64,000 nt of DNA from Symbiodinium sp. CCMP2592 (lineage: Eukaryota > Sar > Dinophyceae > Suessiales > Symbiodiniaceae): the NCBI GenBank assembly GCA_905221615.1, contig CAJNDT010003824.1, forward strand, positions 199,001 through 263,000, given 5' to 3'. Of the stretch, positions 44,014-56,700 are shown piece by piece. The position numbers and the translations under genes are program-made. Below the pieces are notes generated by a model. It worked only from the letters and a program-made list of their open reading frames with translations. It ran no database searches and had not been told where the DNA came from. The first letter of the stretch is position 1; each line of letters opens with the position of its first letter.

Positions 44014-44925
44014 GCTTAATTTCAGGTGCAAAACCTTCGTTTTGGAGCGCCGGTACTTAATTTCAGGTCTGAAACCTTAATTTTGAGCTACGGTCCTTAA
44101 TTTTGGAGCCCCGTCCCTTAAATTTAAGCTCCAAACCTGATTTGGGAGTTCGGTCCTTAATTTTGGGTCCCAAGCCTTAATTTTGGAGGGCTGGCCCTTA
44201 ATTTTAAGTCCTCGACTTTGATTTTAGAGTCCCGGTCCTTAAATTTAGGTTCCAAATCTGGGGTCCTTAATTCTAGGTCCCAGCTGCGCACCAGTCCGGA
44301 AATTTAGGTTCCAAACCTGATTTTCGAGTGATTTTAGGTGCAAAACCTCAATTTTGGAGCACCGATCCTTAGTTCTAGGTCTGAAACCTTAATTTGTGAG
44401 CTCCGGTCCTCAATTTTGAACCCCCGCCCTTACATTTAGGCGCCAAACCTTAATTTTGGAGCCCTGGTCCTTAATTGTAAGTCGCAAGCCTTAATCTCAG
44501 AGCTGGTCCTTATTTTGGAGCTCCGGGCCTTAATTTAGAGCCCCGGTGTTTGATTTTGCAGCCTCGATCCTTAAATTTTAGGTCCCATTTGCGCCCGATC
44601 CGTAAATTTAGGTTCCAAACGTTGATTTTAGGGCCCCAGTCCTTAATTTTAGATGCAAAGCCGTAATTTTGGCGCAGCGGTCCTTAATTTTAGGTCTGAA
44701 ACCTTAAGTTTTGAGCTCGGGTCCTTAATTTTAAAGCCCCGGCCCTTGAACTCAGGCTCCAAACCTTAAGTTTGGAGCCCCGGTCCTTAATTTTATGTCC
44801 CAAGCCTTAATTTTGGAGCCCCGGTCCTTAAATTTAGGTTTCAAACATTGATTTTCGAGCCCCGGTCCTTAATTTTAGGTTCGAAACCCCTGTTATCAAG
44901 GTTTGGTCCGTAATTTATTCTTATT
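44014..44925. repeat. Satellite array, right of the large element
   Basis: Units of CCTTAATTTTGGAGCCCCGG continue for about 900 bp. A marker TTTTAGGTGCAAAACC-like unit recurs at about 44020, 44333 and 44648, giving a higher-order period near 314 bp. Confidence 0.9.
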
Positions 44926-44998
44926 TGAAGCTTTTAAAAGAAGAGGACGGCACGCTTTGACGCAGGAACCCAAGGTTTAGGGTAAATTCTCTTTGGAG

Positions 44999-45171
44999 CC
45001 AGACTGACGCTGGCACGTGGGTTCAACCCTTCTTTGCGTGGGCCGCGCTCATCGCGCGCACCGGCCTCGAGCCCTCGCCGGCCGAAGCCGGCCCAGTCGG
45101 GCTCGTCCGCGGGCTCGTCGCCACGCGGTATCGCTCGCCGCCGGCAAATGCGGCGCCCGCGGCTCGCTCCA
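44999..45171 (+). CDS. Candidate exon in GC-rich island, unknown gene
   Basis: After TTTGGAG one frame stays open: QTDAGTWVQPFFAWAALIAR, then TGLEPSPAEAGPVGLVRGLV, ending before GTTTAGGG. A second frame is open but Arg/Ser-rich. No ATG is present, as expected for an internal exon. Confidence 0.45.
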
Positions 45172-45190
45172 GTTTAGGGTTTAGAAATTA

Positions 45191-45255
45191 TACAGGGTGG
45201 CTCTCAAAATTATGGGCCGTTTTTGGGTCTCTTTTTTTATACGGCACCTATTATA
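45191..45255. mobile_element. Left-half remnant of MITE family 6
   Basis: GGTGGCTCTCAAAATTATGG and ATACGGCACCTATTA match the left half of the element at 59615-59718. Confidence 0.5.
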
Positions 45256-45966
45256 AAGCTTTGGGGGTTTTTGATTATAGTGATAGGGGATCTATCTGGG
45301 ATCTGTAGGGTTTAGGGTTTAGAATAGGGGCCTCAAGTATTATCTATGCTGTTTTGGGGCCCCCTTACTATAATCCAAAACCTATTCTAATTATTAAGGC
45401 ACCCATAGTACACGTCAGCCTTGCCCCTCACCCCTGGAGCCTAAACACTGAACCCCTTGAAGGGTTACTGTAGGGCTTAGGGATTTAGGGTTTTTGGGGG
45501 GTCAGGGAATTAAGGATTTAGGGCTTTAGGGCTTTAGGTGTCTAGTATTTCCGACACCCTAAACCTGGCAAGACCTTATCTCAGCCGTAATACAAGGTAG
45601 ACCTCTGACCGGTTCTGGAGTGTACGGACTGAAAACATCCTGAGCCTAACGCCTTACTCGAAGCCCTCTTATAAGAGGGTTTAGGGATTTTGGATGTTTA
45701 GCGGCGTAGGCATTTAAAGAGTTAAAGCTGTAGGGTTTTAGGGATTAGGATCTAAGGGTAAAGGTTTAGGAGTCGGAAGGTTGAGGGGTTTACTGTGACT
45801 GTCCAAGGATTCAAGCCTGGGATTCCGGCTTAGGGTGTAAAGCTGATAGAATCCGGGTTCAAGATTTGTCTTGCGCGATTTTGACTTTACTGCAACCTCG
45901 GTTCCTTGTTCCGCAAACAGTGTGGTAACACTCCCTAAACCGCAAACCCTAAACCCTACAGAGTAG

Positions 45967-46037
45967 AGATTTGTTGGTTACGGCAGCCGCAAGCACTGGC
46001 GTTGAACACAATTTCAAGGCGCAGCTCCCCTGGCAAG
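45967..46037 (+). CDS. Candidate exon, unknown gene
   Basis: After AGAGTAG the frame reads DLLVTAAASTGVEHNFKAQL, then PWQ, before GAATATG (GA donor). Confidence 0.4.
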
Positions 46038-46479
46038 GAATATGCCTTAGATTCTAAGGGGCTTCATACTGTGATTTCAGGTAATTATATTCCTTAATCA
46101 AGGGGTATCGGGCTCTCTGGGTATTGTTTAAGGAGGGTCCGCTGGAAGCCATCCCCAAATCCCTTAACCCCAAAAGTCCCAAACCCTTAAACCCCTCAAC
46201 CCCAAGCCCCCAAACCGGTTCAGGGTTAGGAGGTTATAGTAGGGGTTGCGGGATTTAGGCCCCCTGAAGCCTGAACCCCCAAATCTTTACATTTAAATTA
46301 CCACCCAAACCCCCTAAACCACTTTAAGTCCCAAGCCTTAAACCTTAAACCCAACACCCCATACCCTAAATCACTAAATCCCCTAAACCGCCTTAAGTCC
46401 TAAACCTTAAACCCTAAACTCTATAAACCCTAAATCACTAAACCCCCAAACCCCCAAAAAGCCCTAAAATGCGGTGCAG

Positions 46480-46536
46480 GTGATCCCCCAAGCGGCCCAA
46501 AGCTGGATGTTGCCCGTGCATCCTGGCAGGATGCAG
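46480..46536 (+). CDS. Candidate short exon, unknown gene
   Basis: After GCGGTGCAG the frame reads VIPQAAQSWMLPVHPGRMQ before GGTTTGGGG. Confidence 0.35.
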
Positions 46537-47292
46537 GGTTTGGGGTTTGGGGGTTAGGGTTTTATAAGGGTTCCTTTCGGGATTCCTGTAAGGGTTCCGT
46601 AAAAAGGGCTTTAGGGTTCAGGGTTGATGGGCTAAGGGTTTGGGGTTTGGGGGTTTGGGATTTGGTAGGAGTTTGGGGGTTTTGGGGTTGGGGGGGTTGG
46701 AAATTAGTGGTTAGGGGTTCGGGGTTTCATTGGGGTTTAGGGGTTTGGGGTTTAGGGTTTAGGGGTGAAGGCGTTTGGGCTAGGCTAGAAAGTTCAGGGA
46801 TTTAGATTTCACTCAGCTTTTGGGCGGTCGCTTCCGGTCAAGTGTTTCGGTTGTGGGTTGAAGGTTTGCACAGAGTCGGCGATGTTGGAAAAATGTGTGG
46901 CAGTTTGGGAGGATGCGTTTTGGGGTCTTGCCGATGACCGATGTTCATGGTTGTTCTGCAGTTTTGGCTTTCTGGCAGATGAGGGCACCCTGAGTACTCG
47001 TGCATGGTCTTCAGGGCTTTGTGGAATTTTATCTAGCCCTAAGGCTCAACATTCAAGCCACTACCAAAAGGGCATCAATAGGAAAGAACATAGGGTTTAT
47101 GGGGTTTAGGGCTTCCCTGAACTCTAAACCCTGCAGTTTAGGGGTTTAGGTTTTAGGTTTAAGGAATTAAGGGTTGCAAACAGGTGCTGGGGCGTAAATG
47201 GCAGAAAGTCTCAGGGAACTCAATATACACTCCTGTTAGGGATCAGTATTGGGATCCTGGGAAGCCCACCCAAAATTTTTTAGAAAGGACTG

Positions 47293-47850
47293 TTGCGTGG
47301 GATGGAAACTGGTGGTTTTGTAGCTGCTGCAGATGCTCTGTTCAACAGCTTTAGTGCCGTTTGGGGACTGTTCCATCCTGCCGTCAATTCAGGCTGCATG
47401 GTTGCGATGCCAGGTTGTATGTATACTGCTCCTCGTCTTGACTTGCTGATTCATGCGGATGCGCGCCACTTTGAAGACTGTGTAAAAAGAACCAGGTGGA
47501 TGGTTTCAACGATATCAAGTTCTTCATAATCATAATTGATGAGTTTCACCGTCGCCACCATACCTGTCAGAAAAGAAGCCTGACCAAGCGGGAAGTAGCT
47601 TGCAGCCATGGTGTTAGGACCAACATCTCCGAAATGTTCAATACCTGGCTTCGTCCTTTAAACTTCGTCCACAATGGGCTACGGCCGCATATCCAGAAGT
47701 TTCGGGTCCTCGCAGCATGCAAGTTCTTGTAACAGTCATATGCCCAGCCACCAGCGATTTATGAAAAGGCGCACTGCAGCGCGAAGCCGTGGAGTTGCCA
47801 AAAAGCCCAGTGCCTTCATTCGCAAGAGGCCGTCCATTAGACGGGTGTAA
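47293..47850 (+). pseudogene. Frameshifted fragment of a multicopy dinoflagellate element protein
   Basis: The first frame encodes MPGCMYTAPRLDLLIHADAR and then HFEDCVKRT. The sequence then shifts at about 47495 to another frame reading FFIIIIDEFHRRHHTCQKR, VRTNISEMFNTWLRPLNFVH and NGLRPHIQKFRVL, with a stop at 47730-47732. A basic tail (MPSHQRFMKRRTAARSRG) follows in a third frame to 47850. The IDEFH...TNISE.FN.W.R..NF..N...P motif series is one I know from repeated dinoflagellate proteins, likely transposon-derived. One indel splits it. Confidence 0.5.
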
Positions 47851-48471
47851 ATGTCAAGACGTATGCTAGGCTGGCTATGGACTATAGGGTTCCTGGCAAA
47901 AGCAAAACATGCTGCATTGTCCTGCTTGTGATGCTTGCAGTGCACGTGTCATGAGCAAAAATTCCTTATTTGCCCATACATCGGCCATGCACGATGTCCT
48001 GGCATATCGGCTCCAGTGTACTATACAGGTAGCATTCAGGGCCCGAGCACCGTAAATGCACCGCCATGTAGCCTGTGGTCGTGCATGTTCGCGCAGGGGA
48101 TGATAGTCGTGTCCTCTTGGAGCTCTGCGTGGGCTTGGTGCCGGCTCGACAGGCAGATGGTGCATCCGGTAGTTCCACTCGCGACACTGCTGAACCCGTC
48201 GTGACTGTCTTCGAGAAAGCTCTTGCTACTACAAAGCCGCCGAGCCCCAAGGATGTCATCACGGGGAATACATAATGGCACTCGTGACGTCCATGAGTCG
48301 AAGACACAGTTGTCTTTGAGACGCTTGCAGATGCAGTTCTCCAAAATCCAACATGGCCTCGGTCTCAAGTCTTCTTCAACAGGCAAGTGGTCGTAAGACG
48401 AGGGCGCGGCTCTCGCAGCGTGGCTTCTTCGTCCTCCTAGCAAACAAAAGGCAGGTGCAGCTCCACTGGCT

Positions 48472-48753
48472 ATGGGAGATGTGGCCAGGGACCATGGCGA
48501 AGAGAACGAAGAGGACACGTCTGTTGCTGGTTTACGTGATCCCGTCCACGAGCCTGTACTTCATGATGACGATGCAGCTCCACATGATCCAATCCAAGAG
48601 CCTGCGTCCAATTCTCGACGTTCCAGGAAAAAGTCCGGTTCGTCCAACTCCTCGTCATCGTCTACTTCATCAGAGGAGGCTCCTCCCCCAATGTCGACTT
48701 CTCGTCTTGGCCTACTGAGTGGCATGATGCCTGGGTGTCCTGTGCGCACTTAG
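48472..48753 (+). CDS. Possible Ser-rich acidic ORF
   Basis: ATG 48472, 93 codons: acidic N-terminus (MGDVARDHGEENEEDTSV), then a Ser/Asn run and MSTSRLGLLSGMMPGCPVRT. The opposite strand (48749-48561) also reads as an acidic segment, so strand is uncertain. Confidence 0.25.
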   Translation: MGDVARDHGEENEEDTSVAGLRDPVHEPVLHDDDAAPHDPIQEPASNSRRSRKKSGSSNSSSSSTSSEEAPPPMSTSRLGLLSGMMPGCPVRT

Positions 48754-49523
48754 CTGATATCCGGATGCTAAGAAACACAAGATCGGGGATGCGCTCTTGC
48801 TTCAGATAATACAAATCTAAGCAGATGTGGGACGAGGCTTAAGAACCAGGTGTCCTGAGATCACGAACAAAGTGTGCTTCATATGTGCCAAGTTGAACAG
48901 TTAGAGAACCCAGCCTCAAACATCTGCATCCTCCTTGTCGACGTGTCGGCTCATTCCTGCGCAGCTGAAGAAATGCTACGCGAGGGTATCCATCAACAAG
49001 TCTTTCTCCGACACGATGGTTGAGAACGCACAAACTTCATCCCACACAACAGTCCTTCCCAATTGCTTTTATGAAATACCTTCCATGCCTAACCTGCATT
49101 TTGTTATTCTTGTATTACTTAATAGTAAAGGTTAACCTTGTTGGAGTACGCAAATCCCTTGATACAATAGCTTCCTCCTAAGCCCAAAAACCCAACACCT
49201 TGAAATCCTAAACCTTGTATACCCTGCGCCCTAAACTCTCAAACCCTAAAACCCGAAACCTTCAGGGAACTTTAAACCCTAAAACGCTTAGAGCCTTTGC
49301 AGAAATTGCAGAAGAAACTTTATTGAACCCTTATCGGAACCTTAAAAAAGCCCTGTAAAATTCAATCCGAAAAACTCTAAACCCCCAAGCCCTAAAGCTC
49401 TAAACCCCTAAAAATCCACAGCCCTAAAACCTTACAAACCCAACACCTTACACATAAAGAGCCTTAAACCCTAAACCTTAAAAGCCTTAAAAGCACTAAA
49501 CCTTATGCACATGACGAAGCAAG

Positions 49524-49593
49524 TTTATTCGCATTAAGGCGGCCGCTATACCTCTCGAGCTTCTCGCCGGCAGTGATGAGAACGGCGTCCTGT
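49524..49593 (+). CDS. Candidate exon, unknown gene
   Basis: After GAAGCAAG the frame reads FIRIKAAAIPLELLAGSDEN, then GVL, before TTGGGGTTTAGGG. Repeat polarity fits. Confidence 0.5.
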
Positions 49594-50105
49594 TGGGGTT
49601 TAGGGTCTCGGGTTCAGGGTTAGGTGTTCGGTTTAGGGTTTCGGGTTTTTTTGGTTCCAAGGTTGCGTTTAAGGTTTTGGGTTTAAGATGTTTGCTTAGG
49701 GTTAATGCTTCAGGGTTTAGGGTGGGTTTAAGCTTGTTGCTTTGCACCCTTCAGGGGTGTTTGCTGTTTCTTGTTGACGGTTCCTTTCAGTGTTCGTTTC
49801 GGTGTTCCTTTTTCGGTTTCTTCTTCGGGGCTCCATTTTGGGATTCCTCCAAACCTGCCTTCTCGGGGTTCCTTTGCGGTTTCCTTTCTTGTTTGCCTTA
49901 GGGTTCTTTTGGGGTTTCTTTGGGAGGTCCAGAAGTATGCTATAAAGAATTATAAAGGCTCCTATCAAGGTTTCGCACGAACTCTCCGTAAACCCTAAAC
50001 CCTGAAGCCTTGGATCCTAGACCCGAGACCGTTTCTCCTAAACCCATTTTTGTTCCCTCAACCCTAAGCCCCGAACTTTTCGACCCCCGACTACCCCCCT
50101 TTGAG

Positions 50106-50179
50106 GGTGGCACTGCCTGAAGAATTGGCTCCTGCATGGAGGCTGGCCTTCGAGGTGGGCTGCCACTTTCGCTCTGCAG
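50106..50179 (+). CDS. Candidate exon, unknown gene
   Basis: After CTTTGAG the frame reads VALPEELAPAWRLAFEVGCH, then FRSA, before GGGGTTGAGGG. It probably belongs with the exon at 49524. Confidence 0.5.
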
Positions 50180-50526
50180 GGGTTGAGGGTTGCAGGTTTA
50201 AGAGTACAGAAGCTTGACTAGTTATCAATAACAGATTGTTGTGCATTTCGTTCTTAGTTCTTGTTTCCGTCGGGGCCGACGACCACTACCTATCAATGTT
50301 GTTCCTTGTATAGGGATCCTATTTTGCTGCTGATTGTATCTTGCAGAACGTAGACGTAGACCCTAAACCCTTCAATAGGCGTTTTGTAGAACCGAATACT
50401 CAGGCCCCTGTATTGGGTATACCCGCAGACCCCCTCGGTCAGCCTCATTCAGGGTATGTTTGGGCTCCCGGTTTCCGGTTTAGGGGTCCAGGCAGAGGTT
50501 CTAGGATGTTAGGGCTTTTGAGATTC

Positions 50527-50627
50527 AGGAGTTTCCGAAAATAGGGGACGATAATACAGTACCCTGAATAGTAGGATCCTTATTATAAGGACCCCAAAAG
50601 AAGGTACCCTAATTTTCGGAAACTCCC
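50527..50627. mobile_element. MITE family 2, copy 3
   Basis: GGAGTTTCCGAAAATAGGGG at left and AATTTTCGGAAACTCCC at right, with the GTAGGATCC...TTATAAGGACC interior. The left flank is changed, so no target duplication is visible. Confidence 0.8.
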
Positions 50628-50758
50628 ACTTAAGCAGTCAAGGTTTTGGGATGTTAGGGCTTTCGGAATTTGGTTTGATGCATCCTCTGCATGAACCGCC
50701 AGCTTTCGTGGCTACCACCGGGTTGGGTAGCCGGCGTAGAGGCCAGTCCGTCTCAGCC

Positions 50759-53700
50759 ATGGCAGTCGTGCCGACGAAGCTCCGCGCGCCGCCGACTGGG
50801 GCCCCCATGCCAGTCAGTGGAAGGGAGACGATGGCAAAGCCTGTCGCTGGAAGGGAGATGCCAAAGGCACAGCTCATTGCAGATGAGGATGTAGAGACGG
50901 CTGAAGGCTCCAGTGAAATCAGGAGCTTTTGCTTCCCCAGCCAAGAGCACCCTCAGTCCGACAACCGAAGCTCCGAAACCCCGAAGCCCCAGCACCTGAA
51001 AGCATCCCACAATCGTAGCCCTAACGGGTTTGGGGTTAAATTTAGGATCCAAGCCCACGCAGAAGAGGAGTATGGCACCTTTGCCTGGAGAGCGGGATCA
51101 CCGCTGCACCGACCCTGTCTGGATTTTGGTTCTACTCGCAGCCTTGGGCGTGCTGTATGTCCCTTTCACAAAGGCCGGCGGCCGGGATCCTTCCGGAACT
51201 TCAGTTGAAGCTGCGGGCAGTAGGATATGTCTATACATACATGCATACGTACGTACGTGCATACGTACATACAACAGGGAGAATTCCTTGTGACGGTAGC
51301 TTAACTTAAGCCCTTAATCCCTTGTTATTAAAGCTTCAAGAAACCTCACGAAACCAACCATTATAGCAACCCGAAACAGCCCTTTAAGCCAAAGGTACAA
51401 AACACTCCAAAGCCCTCTGAAGTCCTCAAGAAGAAACCCGAAGGCTTTGGAGGAGGGTGACATGTCCAAGTACACCAGTGGTTTTGACTACAAGGGCAGG
51501 ATGTGTGGCCACGACATCTGCGACAACGGAGAAGTCCCTGGGTTCAGGTTAGGGGATTTAGGTTAAGTTACCATAATAGGAACCTATAGTAGATAACATG
51601 GTTGCCTTATTATAGTAACTTAATCATGAATCCTTTAAACCCAGGTTTGTGGAGACTTCATCTACTTCTGCTCGAAGCTTGGGGAGAGTGGAATCGACAC
51701 GTTTCATCCAATCTGCATTGACAGCTGCCCCACCTCCAACCTGACGTCGCATCTCTGCTATGACGAAGCCTCAATGGGCCCACTGCTTGTGCAGGATTGG
51801 CCTACCAAAGAGTATGGCATGAAGTGCCTGCAGCGGTCCCATCGTGTCTAGGCCATTCTTGAACGCATTTCGCTAGATTGTATCATTGTATTGTTGATCA
51901 TACCTTTTAAGACCTAAGAGCATCTACAGTGTAGTCTTCGGAGGGAACAAGACGTATGATTCTTAACGACCTGCCCAGGTCTGCGGGAGGACCAAGAGCA
52001 CTTGCGCAAGCGATTGGCCGGAGATATGACCCGCTTCAAGAATGCAGCTCACACTCCGGGAATCTGGGTTCTTATTCAAGAACTTTTTTCTTAAGTTGCC
52101 ATACACAGCCCGAGTAGCAACCGTAATAGGGGGAGATAGCATAGGCATGCATATGCTAAATAGCGTACGAATCCATACGCGTGCCTTCTTGTGGTAGCTT
52201 CTATACATGAACCTGCTTCATAAAATCCCAGGAATGGTGCTTGACTGCGTCGCCTCCATTGCGATGGCCCGATGGCACCTCCTCGTCGTCGCCTTTGTGT
52301 CGATCGCCGCCGGCCTCATGTACATGCTCTTCTTATGGAGCTTCCTCGACTTCCTGATCCATGGATCGGTGGTGCTAGTGATCCTCATGCCCACTGCTGC
52401 TGGGACCTTGTCAAGGAACCGACTTTCAGCTAGCATTCGGGTCGTATATGGTAAATAATGTGCTACCCTTATAGTTTTTGTGTGGAGGATGCTCCTCAAC
52501 TACTCCTCAACACCTCAAGAAAACCAGTCCGAAACCCTACAAAACCCTCGATAGGAATTTTCTATTACGAAGTGTTGAACACACGTTCTTGATGCCCCAA
52601 GAATACCGTCATAAGAACCCTTCCGGCCCTAGGGGCCTTCCGCAGACACTTGGTTTGTTGTATGTGTATATACCATCCAAAACCGTATTCTCATGATTAT
52701 TGTTTAGGGTTTAGGGTTTCGGCACCCCAAAAACACCCTTCTAATGCAGAACCCCTGCAAGGACCCTCAAAGGACCCCCTCTCTAGCCCTAAACCCGACA
52801 CTCCAACAAACTCAAAACCAAAAGCCTAGAACTCTAAACCCGAAGCCCTAAACCAAAAAAACCCAAAAGCCTTAGACCTAACTCCCTGAAACCTAAAGCC
52901 CTAAAACCCTAACGTAAGTTCTAAAACCGCAGCACTATAAACCCTCAACCTCACACCAAAAGTGGTAAATCCCAAACCCCAAACTCAAAAAGGCCCTAAG
53001 CCCTACATCCTAAATTCCAAACCTTAAACTCTAAAAGGCCCCAGACCCTAAATCCTAAACCCTAAACCCTAAACCCTATTCAAAAAAAAAAAACCTAAAC
53101 CCTAAACCCCTAAACCCCTAAACCCTAAACCCCTAAACACCCTAAATCCTAAACCCTAAACAGGCCTTCGGCCTCTGGAACCTCTTCGTCTTCTACAACG
53201 GCGGAGGGATCGGTGCGGCTGTCAGAGGAGATACCGCAGTCCAGGAGTGGCTGTAGGGAGATTAGAGATAGGGCTTCTTTCAGGGCCGAGGGTTTAGGTT
53301 TTAGGGTTCAGGTTTTAGGGTTTCGGGTTCAGGCTTTAGGATTGGAGTGGCTGTAGGGAGTTTGGAGATAGGGCTCTTGCATGGTTCGGGTTGAGGGTTT
53401 AGGATTTAGGGTTCAGGTTTTAGGGTTTCAGGTTCAGGGTTTAAGGTTCAGGCTTTTTTGGGGTTTAGGTTTTGGGGTTTCAGTGTTCAGGGTTTTGAGG
53501 TGGCTATAAGGGTTCTCAGGGTTTCAGAACCAGGGTTGAAGATTTGAGGCTGTAGGGTCTAAGCTTTGAAGTCTCGGGCGCAGATTTTAGGTTTTAGGGT
53601 TTCGGGTTTAGAGTTTAGTGTTTAGGGTTTAGGGTTTAGTGTTTAGAGTTTAGGGTTTTGGGTTACTGAAGGTTTAGAGTTTAGGGCTTTGCGGGGATGC

Positions 53701-56700
53701 CTGACAGCACCAGAGCTTCTTGAAGAGTTTTTTGGGTTCTGTTGAGGCATTCTTCTCAAGGGATAATATGCTCTGCTTAACTACTTTGGGAATGTACTGT
53801 AAGTGGACCGCTATATTGGTGAGAAGGTGTAGGTTGGATATAAAAGCTTTGGGTCTTGGGGTGCAGACATGAAAGTTGGGGGTTTAGGCTATGAGGCTTG
53901 AGGGATAGATTTGAGGGTTTAGGGCTTTGGGGGGTGTAGGTTTCAGGTGTAGGGTTTGGGTAGGCTCCTGTCGACAATGATTGCTATGCTTTGATCAGGG
54001 AACCCTGCAACACAAAGTCCTCTTAAACCCTAGACCCTGAACCCTGAACGCTAAACCCTAACCGTACTTGGAGGTTCATGGGCAGTTATAAGTGGAGTTA
54101 TAAGTAGGGTAACTATAATTATAATTATAACCCATATTAGGGGACTTATAACCCCACGTAAAACTACCCATGAATCTGCAAGTAACCGTCAATCCGAAAC
54201 CTCAGACCCCTAAGGCATCTTGCGTGGACCCCGCAAAGACCCTTTTTACGCTTTGGGGCTTGGGGTGTAGGGTTTAGGTTTAGGGGTTTCAGGGAACCCC
54301 AAACCTATCACAAACCCTGCAAAACCCAATGCGAGACCTTCTTCCAACGATTCAGCCCTTGTGTTTTTTCACCCTTAACCCTTTGACCTGATCATAATTC
54401 CTACAAGACCCATGGAAAACTGTTAGCTTTGCGATTCCTACAACGCCCATACAGAACGCCCTTCTATTGTACGTAAAGAAAGGCAACCCTAAACCCGAAA
54501 CTTTAAACCCTAAACCTGAAGCCTTAAGCCCCAAACCCTCAAATCCTAGATCCCTAAGGCCTAAATATCTTTTTGTCCCTAAACCCTATTTCCTATACCC
54601 TTTGATAGAATCCTATAGTACCCTTTAAAGGGAACCCTATGTGACCAGGCCCTAAACCCCTTAGGATCCCTAAACCCTAACTCCATCGTCTGCCAAAATA
54701 GGAGGCCTTGTGGATGGGCGCAGCAGGTGGGGGGTTTCTTAGAAGGGTTCATGATTATAGGTTCGGGGTAGGATTTCGGGTTTAGAGTTTAGGATCTAGG
54801 TTTTGCGGTTTAGGGTAGGGTTGAGGGTTTAGAGTTTAGTTTTTTTTTGCGGGTTTCAGGATTTTGCAGGAACTGTTTTTTGCGCTTTTGGGGCCTGGCG
54901 TTTTCGGTCTTTGGGGTCTAGAGACTAGAGTGTACGGGCGGGATTGACTCTAATTGAGAGAGCTGCTCAGGTGTCGCCGTCGGCTTCTTTCTGTGGTGCG
55001 CCTTGAAGCAGATTCTGAAGAAGCTCGACACTGCAGAGGGCTGCATAATTGCGACGACCGAATGCCTCTTTCAACTCCCCTTTATCATGCTTGAGCCTGC
55101 TTTCAGCTTAATGGTTAAGTTGGCGGTGGTGGTCCCCCTGTTCCTGATCATGTTTGGCTATGCCTCAACTGGGGACATGAAGCTTATCGAGACTGCACAC
55201 GGGATACATCGCCATCTGCAGCTGGACAAAGAGCAGATCTGTGTCATCTTGTATTGCCTCTTTATGATTGCATGGTTGATCGAGCTGATCCACAACATGA
55301 CGCAATATGTCCTTGTGTACATTGCAGAGAAATGGTACTTCACCGAGTACGTCGGGGGGCGGAAGGTAGACGTTCCCGGCTTTTGCGTCGTGCTGGAAGC
55401 CACGTGCAACCTGTTCCGATACCACCTCGGGTCTGTGATCTTCGGGTCGCTTCAGAAGCTTGGTAGTTGAGGAAGCAACGTGTCATATCTTTCGGCATCA
55501 TTGCATGACAACTAGATCCTGAATAACTTCGAAAGCGTATAGGCTGTAGATCATGCAGGCAGCTGGGCCAATGCAGACCCCTTGTAGAATGCCAGTTGTA
55601 TGTCTGTGTGTATGTATGTATGTATGTCTGCATCCGACCAGGATTCCGTGCCTTGGAAGTGAAATGTATGTATGTATGTATGTATGTATGTACATACTGA
55701 ACGCTTAGGAGAGCCTTGAATCTAGGATCAGTCTGCCGCAAAAGCAACTCAGCCTCCTGCTTATCCCAAGCCTATAAACTTAGGGGTACTTAGAAATAAT
55801 TTGTATTTTTTGGTTATTATAATCCCCAAGAAACAGCTAAAATTGCAATTTTTGCTAGGGTTCTAAGTTCAGTATAGGTAAACAATCACCGTAAAGCCTG
55901 GTAAGGAAGACGCTCTTCAGAATTCCCAAAATCCTCGCCGATGGTATCTTCCCCTTCGGTTGCTTCTCTGTGCCGAAGCACAAGGATCGGGCGCATGGAT
56001 TAAGGCTCCTATATTCAGCGTATTTACTTGTCTTTGGAGTAGGATTACGGACCCTTCATAATATAACAAGGCCCTCTGTTGTCGATACCCCACCTACCGG
56101 GATCCCACTCTTCAAGCCCTTGGAATGAAAGGATTCCAGCACTCGGTGCAGCGTCGCCTGGTCAATGTGAGTCTAGGGCGGTTCAGGGTTTAAGGGTTCG
56201 GGCTCAAGGTTTGAGTTTAGATGTTAGGGTTCAGGGTCTGGGGTTTGTTTTAACGTTTAAGATTCAGGGGTCCTTTGAGGATGACAAGGGTTGGAACGGT
56301 GGTGTACCCGTTAGCGGCGTGTTCCCCTTCAGGGTTTCAGGGCTCTGGGACTTTAGTGCTCGGGGTTTGGGAGTTTAAGGTTTTGCGAATGGTTTTGGTG
56401 ATGGCTTGACTTTCCTGTTCTTTCTAAAGCGAGCTCGCCAAAGCCTTGTCCCGAAGCACTTTAAAATTTAACTTAAGCCCTGAAGCCTAAACCCCAGAAT
56501 CTTACCCTGAACTCTTAAACCCTAAAACCTGCAAGGTATCTCTCATGCTCGCATTGCTGGGCAAGGAGGGTTACATGGACATGGCCATCACTTCTGCTGA
56601 CTACTGTGAGGCCGCTGAGCAGGTTTAGGGCCTGGGTTTAGCGTTTGAGAGGTTAGGGAACGGCTTTAGGGCTTTAGGGTTTAGGGTTTAGGGCCGTTTA

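Larger units (their letters stand above)
45172..49520. repeat. Degenerate telomere-like repeat region, middle part
   Basis: TTTAGGG-type blocks (45173-45540, 46540-46800) and CCCTAAA-type blocks (45900-46480, 49180-49500) flank candidate exons. The 47.2-49.1 kb interval is freer of them. Confidence 0.85.
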
